A DNA stretch of 64,000 nucleotides from Rhizodiscina lignyota (lineage: Eukaryota > Ascomycota > Dothideomycetes > Aulographales > Rhizodiscinaceae). Below the pieces are notes generated by a model. That model saw only the letters and a program-made list of their open reading frames with translations, had not been told where the DNA came from and made no database searches. How positions within the stretch are numbered: position 1 is the stretch's first letter; each line of letters starts with the position of its first letter. Positions 30,346-40,305 of the stretch are shown here, piece by piece. Position numbers and translations under genes: made by a program. The DNA is taken from positions 992,001 through 1,056,000 of the forward strand of contig ML978126.1 of NCBI GenBank assembly GCA_010015805.1, given 5' to 3'.

Positions 30346-31244
30346 GGCTGTTCTTTTACTTAAAGGAAGTTTGTGTTTGCGTATTTTTAGTGCGATTGAT
30401 GGATTTTGCTTTCGATCGTCTTTTGCGTTTGGTGTTCGACATTCTAGGTTGTAAGGAAAGCGTCTTATACATTCAAAGTGTAATTTCTGTCGAAGTAATT
30501 CTTTTAGATGCGGTCTGGCGATGGAGCTCGTTCTCCAATGAAGTTCTTGCAAACTTATTACCAGAGTAATTGTTTAGGCATTCTGGCCCAATATAGTAAA
30601 TAGCGTAATTCTTTACCTATCGTCCGTCCCAGTTATTACAGTTGCATAGGCCACAGGCGTCGCTTGGATGCAAGAAATTACATCCTGCAGATGCCTCATG
30701 CGGAGATTGGGCACAAAATTACACGCTTTGACTGAATGTGGTTAGGCCGTATGCAAGAAATTACTTTGTGGCTTGAAATTCAGCAAGAATGAGATCGGAA
30801 CTTTCACCAACCGCTCTATCTATGAAATGCCCTTCTTCTTCATTCACAAGGCCAATTATGCGCCTATTTGACAAAGCCAATCGCGACAGATGAATATTAC
30901 GATAGTGCATGGGCCAACGAGGCATCGAACCAACTCTGAAATGAGGCGTACACGTGTACTCTACCTACTCGACTAATTGAACGATTCTGCCTCGTGGTAA
31001 GGTAAGTTGGGAGTCTTCTGCGTTTGCGCAAAAAGATACCTGCTCGCGCTGTACAGTGCGCCCGATGATGGTATGTAGCCTCGACAGTGAACATGGTGTC
31101 ACATTTGTCTGCATTCTTCTCTCAAGTCTCGAGAGGAATAAATCACTGCATGGTACTCCATTTACACGGCCCTCAAGTACCCAACTTCTAGTCTTTGGCC
31201 TTGGCATGCGAATTCTCGCCCGGTATTCTTGAAATAACGGGAGA
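30346..31244. other. Intergenic, 0.9 kb
   Basis: No gene is supported. On the minus strand near 30900-30985 there are words resembling tRNA A and B boxes, but the arms do not pair (see the rejected list). Confidence 0.55.
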
Positions 31245-32293
31245 ATGGCCGAGGCTGAAGGGTATTACGCCCTGGCAAAATTCCTTGACGAAGAAGCATG
31301 GGCCCCCATCCTGCGACGCTTCGGCGTGCTCAACACCCAAAATCTCCTGTATATGCAAGCGGAACTATTTCATCTTGAAAGGGAGTTACAAAGCATCGCC
31401 CTCGAAGATGCACAAGCAGCCTCGTCTGATCCGAGGCACGATTTCCGGTATTCCGTGTTGGACTTGCGGAACTCGGCAGCAACTGTCGATAACCCCCAAT
31501 GGAACAAGATTTTGGAAATCCGGGAGAAGCTCGAGAAATACAGTAATATTACCTGAATATCGATCGCTTGCTACATAAATACGGACATTCTTCTGATACG
31601 AGAGACAGATGACGCAGTCATAAGATATCACAAAATTCGGGCCATGTCGGGCGCGCAAAAACTTGACATCAAGAACACTCAACATATTTTGAACATTGTG
31701 AAACACAAGAAGTTCTTTCTCAAGAATACCGATATCGAGGCATGGGCTGGTCAAAACAAGCATGATCTGATCGCACTCTCCGATAATCAGCCAGATCAAT
31801 TCACGAGCTGGGTACGCGGGCCATTTCTGAGCTGGCTTCACAATGTGGTTGCGTACCGCTTTATTGTAAGTACAACGACACGTAAAGAAATCATCATCAG
31901 TGACAGTTAGCGTGGTACGTATATTGACAATCTCATAGAAAGAAGACCCGAACTCGGAGCTTACGATGTACGCCGACACCACCATATTCCTCGTTGTCAA
32001 CCTTCTCCGCTGTACACTGGCAACTCTATTCCCAGCGGCAACCACGATTGCCCTCTATGTTGTGAAGAGTATAGCAGTTCGGCTTGTGCTGGTATTTTTA
32101 TTTACTGCGCTCTTTACGCTTGTAATCTCGTGCTTAACCATGGCAAAGACTGTAGAGCTCTTCATGGCAACTGCAACGTGAGTAATCCCGTTCCATTCTC
32201 TGCGAGCATCTTGGTCTAACAGCTCTGTAAAGGTTTGCCGCAGTTCAAGTGGTTTTTATTAGCACAACTAATAGCTCAACCAATAGCTCGTAG
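31245..32293 (+). CDS. DUF6594-type membrane protein
   Basis: Four exons (31245-31542, 31603-31865, 31939-32177, 32233-32293) encode 286 residues. The N-terminal half matches the fungal DUF6594 pattern: GYYALAKFLDEEA, ILRRFGVLNTQNLLYMQAEL, then NKILEIREKLEKY. The middle has DLIALSDNQPDQFTSWVRGP, and the end carries two adjacent membrane helices (TLFPAATTIALYVVKSIAV, LVLVFLFTALFTLVISCLT) followed by the typical ATATFAAVQVVFIS tail. The first intron uses GTAATA and acceptor ACGAG, and skips a TGA that would otherwise end the frame. Function is unknown; such genes are common and often lie near HET-type genes in fungi. Confidence 0.82.
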
Positions 32294-32442
32294 TCAATTT
32301 ACTGAGAAATACATATATGTACGCACGGCTGGATTGTGGGTATGGCTAGAATGTTCATGCCAATAAGAGGGCATTTGTTCTTCGAAATTTCTCAATTCCT
32401 ATTTTAAGGGGCCTATCGATCGCTTTATTGAAGAAGTAGAGC

Positions 32443-34055
32443 TCATGATTCCTTTATTCCCCCCGACTCCACAATCGCAGGCGGAATCCCTTCGTCAGCC
32501 AGAGCCGCAAGATCTTCCTCGCCCATCTCGCCATCCCAGCCCTTGCTGACGAGATACAGTCTGAACTTCTCATCTTCTTCCGCGAGATCCTCGCCTTGGA
32601 GATTGGGCACGAAGATCCATGTGACTAGAATGCCCGCTACGCCGCAGATAGCCGCAATGATGAAGGTCCACCGCTTGCCCAGGTTCGTCTGGATCGGCGT
32701 GAAAGCCTCCGTTCCAACAGCGGCACCGGTCTTTCCAAGGGCAGCAGAGATACCGTAACAAGTACCTCGGACGGCGGTGGCGTACGACTCCGATGACAGA
32801 AGACCGAGCATGTCGCCTGGGCCAAGATTGCCGGAACTCTGCATCAGGCCGTAGAAGACGACGAACAGCGGTACAATCTTCGTGATCTGGTCGTACGCGC
32901 AGCCAATGATGAGACCGAAGACTAGATATCCTGAGAAGCCAAGCATCATAGTCTGCTTCCTTCCAATGCGGTTGCAGAGCCATGCGCCGAGAAAGACGCC
33001 AGGCAAGCTCAGTGCACCAAGAAGAAGCTGCCACTCTGCTGTCGAGCGGATGGTGTCCTTGCTGTTGACGACGCTGGCGATGATAACGCCAGAGAACACG
33101 CCATTCGGGAAGGTGACGAAGTCGTACAGGAACCAGGCGCCGCAGGTACCAACAAGGCGCTTCCAGTAATATCGCAGCACAAGTGCATAAGGCACGTGAC
33201 GTTTGATCGCTCCGCGGCGGTAGAGCTTCGAGTTGAGCATCTTGATCCGGAAATAGAAAACGGAGAGCGGCCAGATGACACCGATGCCGAAGCAGACGCG
33301 CCAGATGGTCGAGTAATGAGTCCATCCCGCTGCTGAACCAACAATCAAAAAGATGATGACAGCAAATGGCCCACCGAAGGACAATGGAAAGTTCGTCTGA
33401 ATTATGTAAGTAAACATACTTTGGATCTAATGTTTGTATCACATACCACCATAATGAAGATGGGTCCACGCTGTTTCAAGGTCCGTTCATTCGCAGCTTC
33501 GGAAGCACTGGTACTCGATGCCGGATATTCGCCTCCTGTACCAAAGCCAACGACACCACGAGCGATTGTGAGCATCCAAAACATGCCCTGCACAGTGGTA
33601 CCTTTAGCCGCAGTCGCGAGGATGCCGCCGAGTACAATCATCGCAGTAGTGAGAACGATGGCAACCTTTCTCCCCAGGTAATCGCACGTCAAGCCGATAG
33701 TAATCTGGCCGATGATCTCCCCAACGAGCAGAGCATTACTGACGGCCGTACTGTATGCCGTGGTATATTGCGTTGGGTATTCTTTCTTGAGGAGGACGTT
33801 CGTCATTGTCATTAGATTGTTTTGGTATCCATCGCTGATGAGGGCAAAACCGGCGCAGAGGATGGTGAAGAGATCGCTTATTCTCTGTCTCCTGCTCGAA
33901 ACTTCTTTCGACGGCGCGGATGGGTCTGAAGGGTCGGCGATTGAACTCTCCAAGGGCTTGATTGTGAAGTCTTCCTTGGAGTGCTTTTCATCCTGACCGA
34001 CGCTGTAGCTGGGATTGGACGATTTCTCGTCCATAGTGTGAACGGGGTCTGCCAT
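32443..34055 (-). CDS. MFS transporter, phosphate / glycerophosphodiester permease type
   Basis: Two exons (34055-33447 and 33396-32443; 50-base intron GTATGT...TTCAG) encode 520 residues with about 12 membrane helices. The helix 2-3 loop carries the MFS signature variant CDYLGRKVAIV, and GVVGFGTGGEYPASS is typical of the phosphate:H+ symporter branch. The C-half has NRIGRKQTMMLGF and GPGDMLGLLSSESYATAVRG, closest in style to yeast Git1 and its glycerophosphoinositol or phosphate permease relatives. The long cytosolic N-terminus (about 60 residues) is Ser- and Lys-rich. It should sit in the plasma membrane. Whether it carries phosphate or glycerophosphodiesters cannot be decided. Confidence 0.9.
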
Positions 34056-34783
34056 GGTTTCGGCGCGCAATTGAATTGCCTGGCGGATCTCTTATCGCAG
34101 CGATACGCTCCATCTTAAATACAGCTGGGAGTTGTGGTCGCCGTTCAGAGAGGTAGTGCCACAGACGCTGTGTTACGTGTACCCTTGAGTCGCGAAGATC
34201 ATCACTGGCCAGGTGTGATCGTCGTCGACAGGGACGAAGGACCATGGTGGTGAGTGCACGACGTCGTTTCTGGTCGCGTGCAAGGCCAATTGAATGCCGA
34301 GTCTTGGCAACGTGAGGCGCCCGCAGGGATTCTGGGTTGTTTCTCACGAGACGACCTGCCACAAAAAGCAAGTCGAATCAACGGGAACGCCGCACCGGCA
34401 ATGCAAATGATCCCTGTACATGTGGCGGCCGGTCCACTGTTACTCTGTCCTGTGGACCATGTTGAGAATCTTTTCCTAGCGATGCGGAAAAGGACCTGTA
34501 AAAGGGATTGGACCGATACAGCTGTACGAACGTCACTCTTGATTGAAGGCAATCCACGCGACGCGGCCGCAAACCGCGCACCTGGAGGACGCGATACCTA
34601 GCAATTGGGTGCTTTTTCTGCATGCTGCTAGATAGAGTGAAGCGAGATCGATTGATAGAAGCTTGGCTGGCACTAAAAATGCTTGAGAACTATCTTAGTG
34701 CTTGGCGATCATAATCAATCATCGCTGAAGTGAACTCTGCTATGCACGGCCTTAATGGACACATGGAGTTCACCTTTTGTTCT
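34056..34783. other. Intergenic, 0.73 kb
   Basis: This lies between the permease start and the end of the oligopeptidase gene, both minus strand. Overlapping open frames occur on both strands, but none has recognisable content. Confidence 0.55.
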
Positions 34784-37096
34784 TCATGAAAGACCCAGCT
34801 CCCTGTAGAACGCCTCGGTGCTCGGCGCCCGCCCCAAGAAGTCTTCCAGGGTCTTCATCTCTTCCTGGCTACCTCCGCGCTCGAGAACCGTATGCCTGTA
34901 TCGCCTCCCTTCTTTGCCATTCATCGGGTCTTTCTTGAAGACCGAGTAAAACATGTCCGCCGAGTAGACTTGGGAACTGCAAATCATTGTCAGTGCACGT
35001 TCTAGAAGCTTGCGCAGTATTTGAAAGAGACTCACCTCAGATACCCGTAGTATCCAGCATCGTAGCCACCAATCAAGTGGCCAAAGGTCGCCTCGCCGTG
35101 TCCCCATCCCCAACCGTCTGCGATTTCAGGGCCATCCAACTTGCTGATTTCCTTGCGAAGTCTGTTATATGTCTCGCTGATCTCCATCTTCTCAATGTCC
35201 TCGTGGCTGCTCGGCTCATGCACAGTCATGTCGAAGATACCGAAATGTAATTGTCTCAAGTTGAAAAGCGCATCATTGACATGCTTGGTGCGGATGAGAT
35301 TGTCAATAAGCTCGTCGGGGATCTGTTCAGTAGGCTGTGACTTGCTGCCTGAGGGCTCCTGTTGATACGCTGCGAGATATGCTGGGGAGAGGTACGAGTA
35401 GTGCTTGCTCAAGCTCTTCAGCTGAGACGGGGTCCAGCACCAATTCTCCAGCATCTGACTCGGAGCCTCGACAAAGTCGCGCACGGTATTAGTGCCGTGG
35501 AAACGGGAGTACGTGGTCTTCGAGACAAGGTCGTGGATGCCGTGACCGAGTTCGTGGAATAGCGTGACGACCTCATCGTGCTTCAGCAGACTCGGCTTCT
35601 TGGGTGTCGGCTTCGAGAAATTGCACACGAGCGCAGTAGCAGGGTAACGGCGAGTGCCATTAGCTTGGATGAAGCCAGGTTGAAGGTTGAAGTTAGCTGC
35701 GTGTCCATACTTTCCCTCGCGCGGGTGAAGGTCAAGGTAGAGGTATCCGACGAAGCCATTGCCCTCGCCATCATCGTCCCAGACGCTGAACACCTGTACA
35801 TCCTCGTGCCAGACGATATCAGAGCCTTTACCGGTTTCTGAGAGCGCATCGCGATCCTTTCCTTTCAATTCGACGAACGCGAGGCCGAAAAGCTCTTCGA
35901 AGATGTGAAGCATGCCTCGAATGGTCGTCTCCAGAGGAAAGAATTCGGAAATTGTCTGGTGGTCGAGTTGGAAGTCCCTTTCCAGCATCAGACGATCGTA
36001 GTATCGGTGGTCCCAGAGGTAATAGTGCCCGTCGAACGACGAGTCCTGTCCCCTGCTTGAGAGATCGGTTTTCTTCAACTCCTTTAGCTTCTCAATCTCT
36101 TCCAATCCGCCTGGTGCAAGTCTCGACCGCAAATCACCTAGGAAGTCGTCGACGGTTTTTGGTTGCTTGGCCATCTTATCCTCGATCCTAAACTCCGCGT
36201 GATTCTTGTATCCCAGAATCCTCGCTGCCTCGTCCCGGAGAATCACAGCCTCCCTGAACAATGGCACGTTATCATTGCACTTGTTCTCATTCGCGACGGT
36301 GAGCTTCTTCCTGATCTCTGGGTTCTTTGCGTACTTCAATGTCGGGAACAGGTCCGGATATTTGAATGTCAACCGAACTTTGCCCTCGTTCTCTGCTGTT
36401 CCTTGATCCCACGAGTCTATGAGATCGGCCGGAACGCCATCCAGCTCTTCCCGCGTGAACCACAAGCCACCGTTCTCTTCGTTCAGCGTCTTCTGGAATG
36501 TGATGCTGATCTCGCTCAGCCTCTTCTTGATCTCCTTGAACCGATCCCTCTTTGGCCCGGCTGGTACACCCAATCCATTCCTGATGTATCCCTTATGGTC
36601 CTTCTCTAATAATCTCTGGCTCTCGGGATCCAACTTCTCACCCTTCTTCACTGCCGCATCGACGCGCTGAAAGACGTCCTCGCGCATCGCAGACTCGATG
36701 CCGAAGTCATCAAGTAGCTTCTCCGCATCTGTTGAGGCGTCGCGTAGTGTCTTGTCTGTTGATACGGCCTGATAGAAGCCAATGATGTGAGATTCGAGCG
36801 ACATGACATTGTCATCTTGCGCCATGAGGAGGACGGTGTTGGAGAAAACGGCATCGTCAAGGTTGACGCTAACAATCTCATCTTGAACTTTCTTGGATTT
36901 TGCAATCTATTAAGTGAATTGAGTTAGCTCGAGGATCGGACATACTCCAATTCCTTGCATCCTCTAGGAAGCTGGCTGTTATTCAAGGTATATAGAAATG
37001 CCTTACCAATCTCTTCGTATCCTCCACGACACTCTGCGGCGTACCCACAAACACCGGCGGCCGCTGTGGCGGATTCTGATACTTTGCTGGCGCCAT
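34784..37096 (-). CDS. prd1: M3 family zinc oligopeptidase (saccharolysin / thimet oligopeptidase)
   Basis: Three exons (37096-37007, 36906-35036, 34976-34784) encode 717 residues from MAPAKYQNPP. The zinc motif HELGHGIH with the downstream Glu in FVEAPSQMLENW is intact, and the flanking FNLQPG, TRRYPATALVCNFSKP and GGYDAGYYGYLSSQVYS are nearly invariant in fungal Prd1. The enzyme degrades short peptides in the cytosol and mitochondrial intermembrane space. The frame upstream of the ATG codes a hydrophobic, signal-anchor-like stretch (SFVLFLAIAYIL) without its own ATG. A GC-AG intron could join it to an ATG near 37427 (MRPGQ), giving a longer mitochondrial or membrane-targeted form. Both introns used in the short model are canonical. 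Confidence 0.94.
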
Positions 37097-37997
37097 ACCG
37101 CTCGTGAGCAACGGCCTCTGACTTCCTTTAGTAATGAAAGCTCCTCCTGCAGCCTTCAAATATGCCGGCACGTAGTACTGCGGCGCGAGCTGGCTGAAGA
37201 GGTGAACGACCCTAGGACCAAAGCGCGAGGACGCCAGAATGTAGGCAATGGCAAGGAAGAGCACGAAACTGGCAGCTACGATCTTGAACGAGCGTTTGTA
37301 TGCCGTAGGAGCCAGGTTGGCGGATGTCTCGTGATGGGCGCTGGGGAACGGCCCAAGCGCTTATGTGGGTCGAGTGTAGTTAGAATGGCAGGAGGTTGGG
37401 CCTACGTGCCTTGCCCGGGGCGCATCTAGCCACACTACAAATTGCGATATTGGGTCACACCGGTTTGTGTTACGTTGGGTGAGGCGGAAAATGGGTGGAT
37501 GTGTAGTTTCGAAGCTAGAGGTGTCGGTGTGAGAAGCTTCGCAAGGTGAGACGAGATGTTCGGCGCGTATGGATTGGATCCAGCCCCTGGCGACAGCAGC
37601 AGCGATGCTTGGCAGGGACGATATGCGGGGGAGCTCCTACAACAAAGATTCGAGCATTTCCTAAGACAAGCTCTTTACATTTGGAGCAGAAGCGGAGACG
37701 AATTATTTGCTGAGATTGTGTATCAAGATCCAGCTATGTAGGAATGCGGCAATCGCCGAGACACAATCAATCGATAGCAAATGCTCCCTCGTCCCTTCGA
37801 TCAAGAGCGCGAGGCTGAGGCATTCAAACAAGTCGTACATTGCATCATATCGACTAACACACCGTCTGCGCGTCGATTCATAAACAAGATCATCCATATG
37901 CCTGCAAGAGCTTCACGGGGTACTCAATCAAGCAGACGCCACAATCAGCTTGCCTTCTGCAAGAGGCTATCATCCCTCTTTGATGTTGCACTTCCTC
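37097..37997. other. Intergenic, including a possible 5' exon of the oligopeptidase
   Basis: Bases 37097-37427 may hold an N-terminal extension of the oligopeptidase (see that entry). From 37556 a plus-strand frame of 61 codons (MFGAYGLDPAPGD...) ends at 37741 without recognisable features. No other gene is seen. Confidence 0.5.
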
Positions 37998-39791
37998 TCA
38001 CCGCCATGAACTCGAGTCGGTCCTTCCAATATCGACACTCTCAAATTCCATTTCCCACTCGTCCACTTCAGCAAATTTCTTCGCCATGGCAGCAAGCTCC
38101 GCATTCTTCTCGCCTGGCTTTATGGGTTTGTGGGCTTTGCTATTGACCTGTGTGGTACTGTCATCTACCTCGGAAGCACCATCTCGATCGTCGCCCAGCA
38201 CGTAAATGCTTTCCTCGTTCTCTTTATCCGAAGCAGCGGCTCGACGGCCGTATGTCCTTTTCCCTTTAAGCGGTGTGGTCTTCTTCCTTGCGGATCCTTT
38301 GCGAGCTGACAATGGACTTCTTGTTGCCTGCTTCTCCATCCGACTACTGCGGGCAGGGGTTTGCACGGCACCAGCCTTACGTCTTGCAGCCGGTTTTGCT
38401 GGTCGATTATTCGGTCTCGAGAGTTCGTCTTCTGAAGATCGATCTGGATCATCATCGAGCTCATCTTCTCGGTCAGAACTGAGAATGTCAAATGCGTCTT
38501 TTTTCGCTCTTCTTGCTCGGCGATTGCGTCGCTGAGGTAGAAGTCCCTGAAGAGCAGCAGTTTTCAAGGCCGGCAGTCGAGTAGGCTTTTTCTTTGGTGG
38601 ATCTACGTCCTTGACCGAAGCCTTGTTGGTTGCCACCCCTTTTTTTCGCGACTTTCGATGCGGTGGCAGTTTCGCTGGCAAGGTATCATTTACCGCTGCG
38701 TCGTTTCCATCAGCTTCCTCCAAAGAACTGCTCGACTTTGGTGGGGCCATTGTCTCGCTCCACACCTCCTCGCGATCATTCTGTGTATTTGCAACCGTCT
38801 CGGGGACCTGTTCTGGTAGGCTGGATGGTTCGGAATCTGCGTTCTCGGCATCGGATGGAATGACAACCGTGTCCTCAACTGGCGGTGAAGACCTTAGAAC
38901 CTGTATATCCGGGCTTGCGAGCTTCCTTTTTCGCGAGCTCGATGTCCTATCTGCCGCACTCTTCACCGCCGATGATCCACCATTGCCGGCTCCACTGAGT
39001 TTCAGAGGCGTCGACTCGTCGTCGGGATTGAAATCATCCAGATCAGTATCTACGTTGAGCGTGCTGTGCTCCTGTCTTGTGCGCAAAATGCTCGGCTGCC
39101 TTGTCCGCCTTTTGAAATTCGTAAGTGCCAGGACAGACGCTTCATGGGCGGGCGTGCCTCCACGTCTTAATGCTGACGCAGGCGCTTTCGGGTTGTGTAG
39201 CAAACTGGTACGCTGAGTCTTAAGTTTCTCTTGTAGCTCTAACTGTGATTTCTCGCCCTGAGGACTTAATCCGTATAAATCGTCGTCCGTGAGACCTTGA
39301 TTTTGGTCAGCGCGCGGAGTGGATTGTCTGATGAGCGCGATTGAGCTTTGCCGCTTGCTTGATGATGTTCGCGGAGGTCGACTTTCGGATTGCGCAGGTG
39401 AAGGTTTTGCAGACGGTGCTTTGGATGGCATGACAACGGCAGGCGGCAGCGTCTGATCAGACAGTGCCGCGCTTGTGTTCTTAGCCTTCATCGCTTCATC
39501 TCTCCTCCTCTTGAGACGTTCTATCGCGCTCGTATCGGCCACAGTTGAGACTATTTTTTTTGGTACAGGTCGTGATCTGCCTTTGGGTGCTGCATTTGCG
39601 CCATTTTGTACCGAAGCACTTTGTTTCGAACTGCTGGACGCGGCATTGTCTTGTTCTTCATTTCGAGGTATGGCGTGACGCGACTTGGGGACGTCGGTGC
39701 CAGCTTCAGCGCTATCTGTTGACGTAGATAGAGTCGCGACGCGTCGTGTTTTTGGTTCTGACGCGACTTTGGCTCGCCTCAGTCGTGCCAT
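37998..39791 (-). CDS. Large disordered, basic nuclear-type protein of unknown function
   Basis: A single exon encodes 597 residues. The sequence is dominated by Ser, Lys, Arg, Pro and Ala, with many basic clusters that could serve as nuclear localisation signals (LKRRRDEAMKAK, HRKSRKKGVATNK, QRRNRRARRAKKD), and acidic patches such as SSDREDELDDDPDRSSEDE. Short segments look constrained: LTDDDLYGLSPQGEKSQLELQEKL near residue 170 and the C-terminal AAMAKKFAEVDEWEMEFESVDI. This make-up is typical of chromatin- or kinetochore-associated proteins, but I recognise no domain. It is divergent from the Zn2Cys6 regulator across about 514 bases. Confidence 0.8.
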   Translation of the reverse strand: MARLRRAKVASEPKTRRVATLSTSTDSAEAGTDVPKSRHAIPRNEEQDNAASSSSKQSASVQNGANAAPKGRSRPVPKKIVSTVADTSAIERLKRRRDEAMKAKNTSAALSDQTLPPAVVMPSKAPSAKPSPAQSESRPPRTSSSKRQSSIALIRQSTPRADQNQGLTDDDLYGLSPQGEKSQLELQEKLKTQRTSLLHNPKAPASALRRGGTPAHEASVLALTNFKRRTRQPSILRTRQEHSTLNVDTDLDDFNPDDESTPLKLSGAGNGGSSAVKSAADRTSSSRKRKLASPDIQVLRSSPPVEDTVVIPSDAENADSEPSSLPEQVPETVANTQNDREEVWSETMAPPKSSSSLEEADGNDAAVNDTLPAKLPPHRKSRKKGVATNKASVKDVDPPKKKPTRLPALKTAALQGLLPQRRNRRARRAKKDAFDILSSDREDELDDDPDRSSEDELSRPNNRPAKPAARRKAGAVQTPARSSRMEKQATRSPLSARKGSARKKTTPLKGKRTYGRRAAASDKENEESIYVLGDDRDGASEVDDSTTQVNSKAHKPIKPGEKNAELAAMAKKFAEVDEWEMEFESVDIGRTDSSSWR

Positions 39792-40305
39792 GGTGGAGCA
39801 CGAGCGGTCGCGCGAATATTGTTCAAGTGCGTCGATGTAGAAGTGTTATCGAGCGCGTTGTGTTGTTGCGCGCATACTTTTTCATATTAGGAATGTGATG
39901 CGATTGGTTGTTGTTGATGTTGAGGATACGATAGTCATTTTGCACGCGGAAAGCGTCATGACTAGACAGGGGTCTGAAAACGCCTCGTCACGTGAGCCAT
40001 GCATACCTCAGGAAGGATTCGTCAGCGAGAGTTGGTCCGTAAATGCGATTCTTCAGCACGGACTTCGAAACTTGCCAGTCTCTTCTTCTTGAAGTTTTGC
40101 AGACAGATTGGTGACTCCTGACTCCTGGCGGTGACTCTATTCGGCGTTCGGAGGCTCGGTATCCCGCATCGACGTCTCGGAGTTGCTGGTGGTTCGACAC
40201 AGCAGGGTACGGATAGCGCGGGCGCAACGACGCGGACCATCAAGCCTGTCGCATCTCTCGGAAGTTGCTGCCTGATGATGTTTTGACCAAGTCTCGAGCT
40301 ACAAA
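39792..40305. other. Divergent promoter, nuclear protein and Zn2Cys6 regulator
   Basis: A 514-base shared upstream region. No gene or repeat is recognised. Confidence 0.6.

Noticed and set aside
30897-30990. tRNA-like A and B box words on the minus strand (TAGTCGAGTAGG and GGTTCGATGCC)
   Set aside because: The T-arm and acceptor stem do not pair and no anticodon arm can be drawn; at most a degenerate tRNA relic.
32570-33469. 299-codon minus-strand frame in a different phase
   Set aside because: An out-of-frame shadow of the MFS transporter, which has clear membrane helices in its own frame.
34254-34601. 115-codon plus-strand frame and overlapping minus frames
   Set aside because: Overlapping open frames on both strands, no homology-like motifs.
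38206-39216. Long plus-strand frames (up to 201 codons)
   Set aside because: Antisense shadows of the Ser/Lys/Arg-rich nuclear protein gene.
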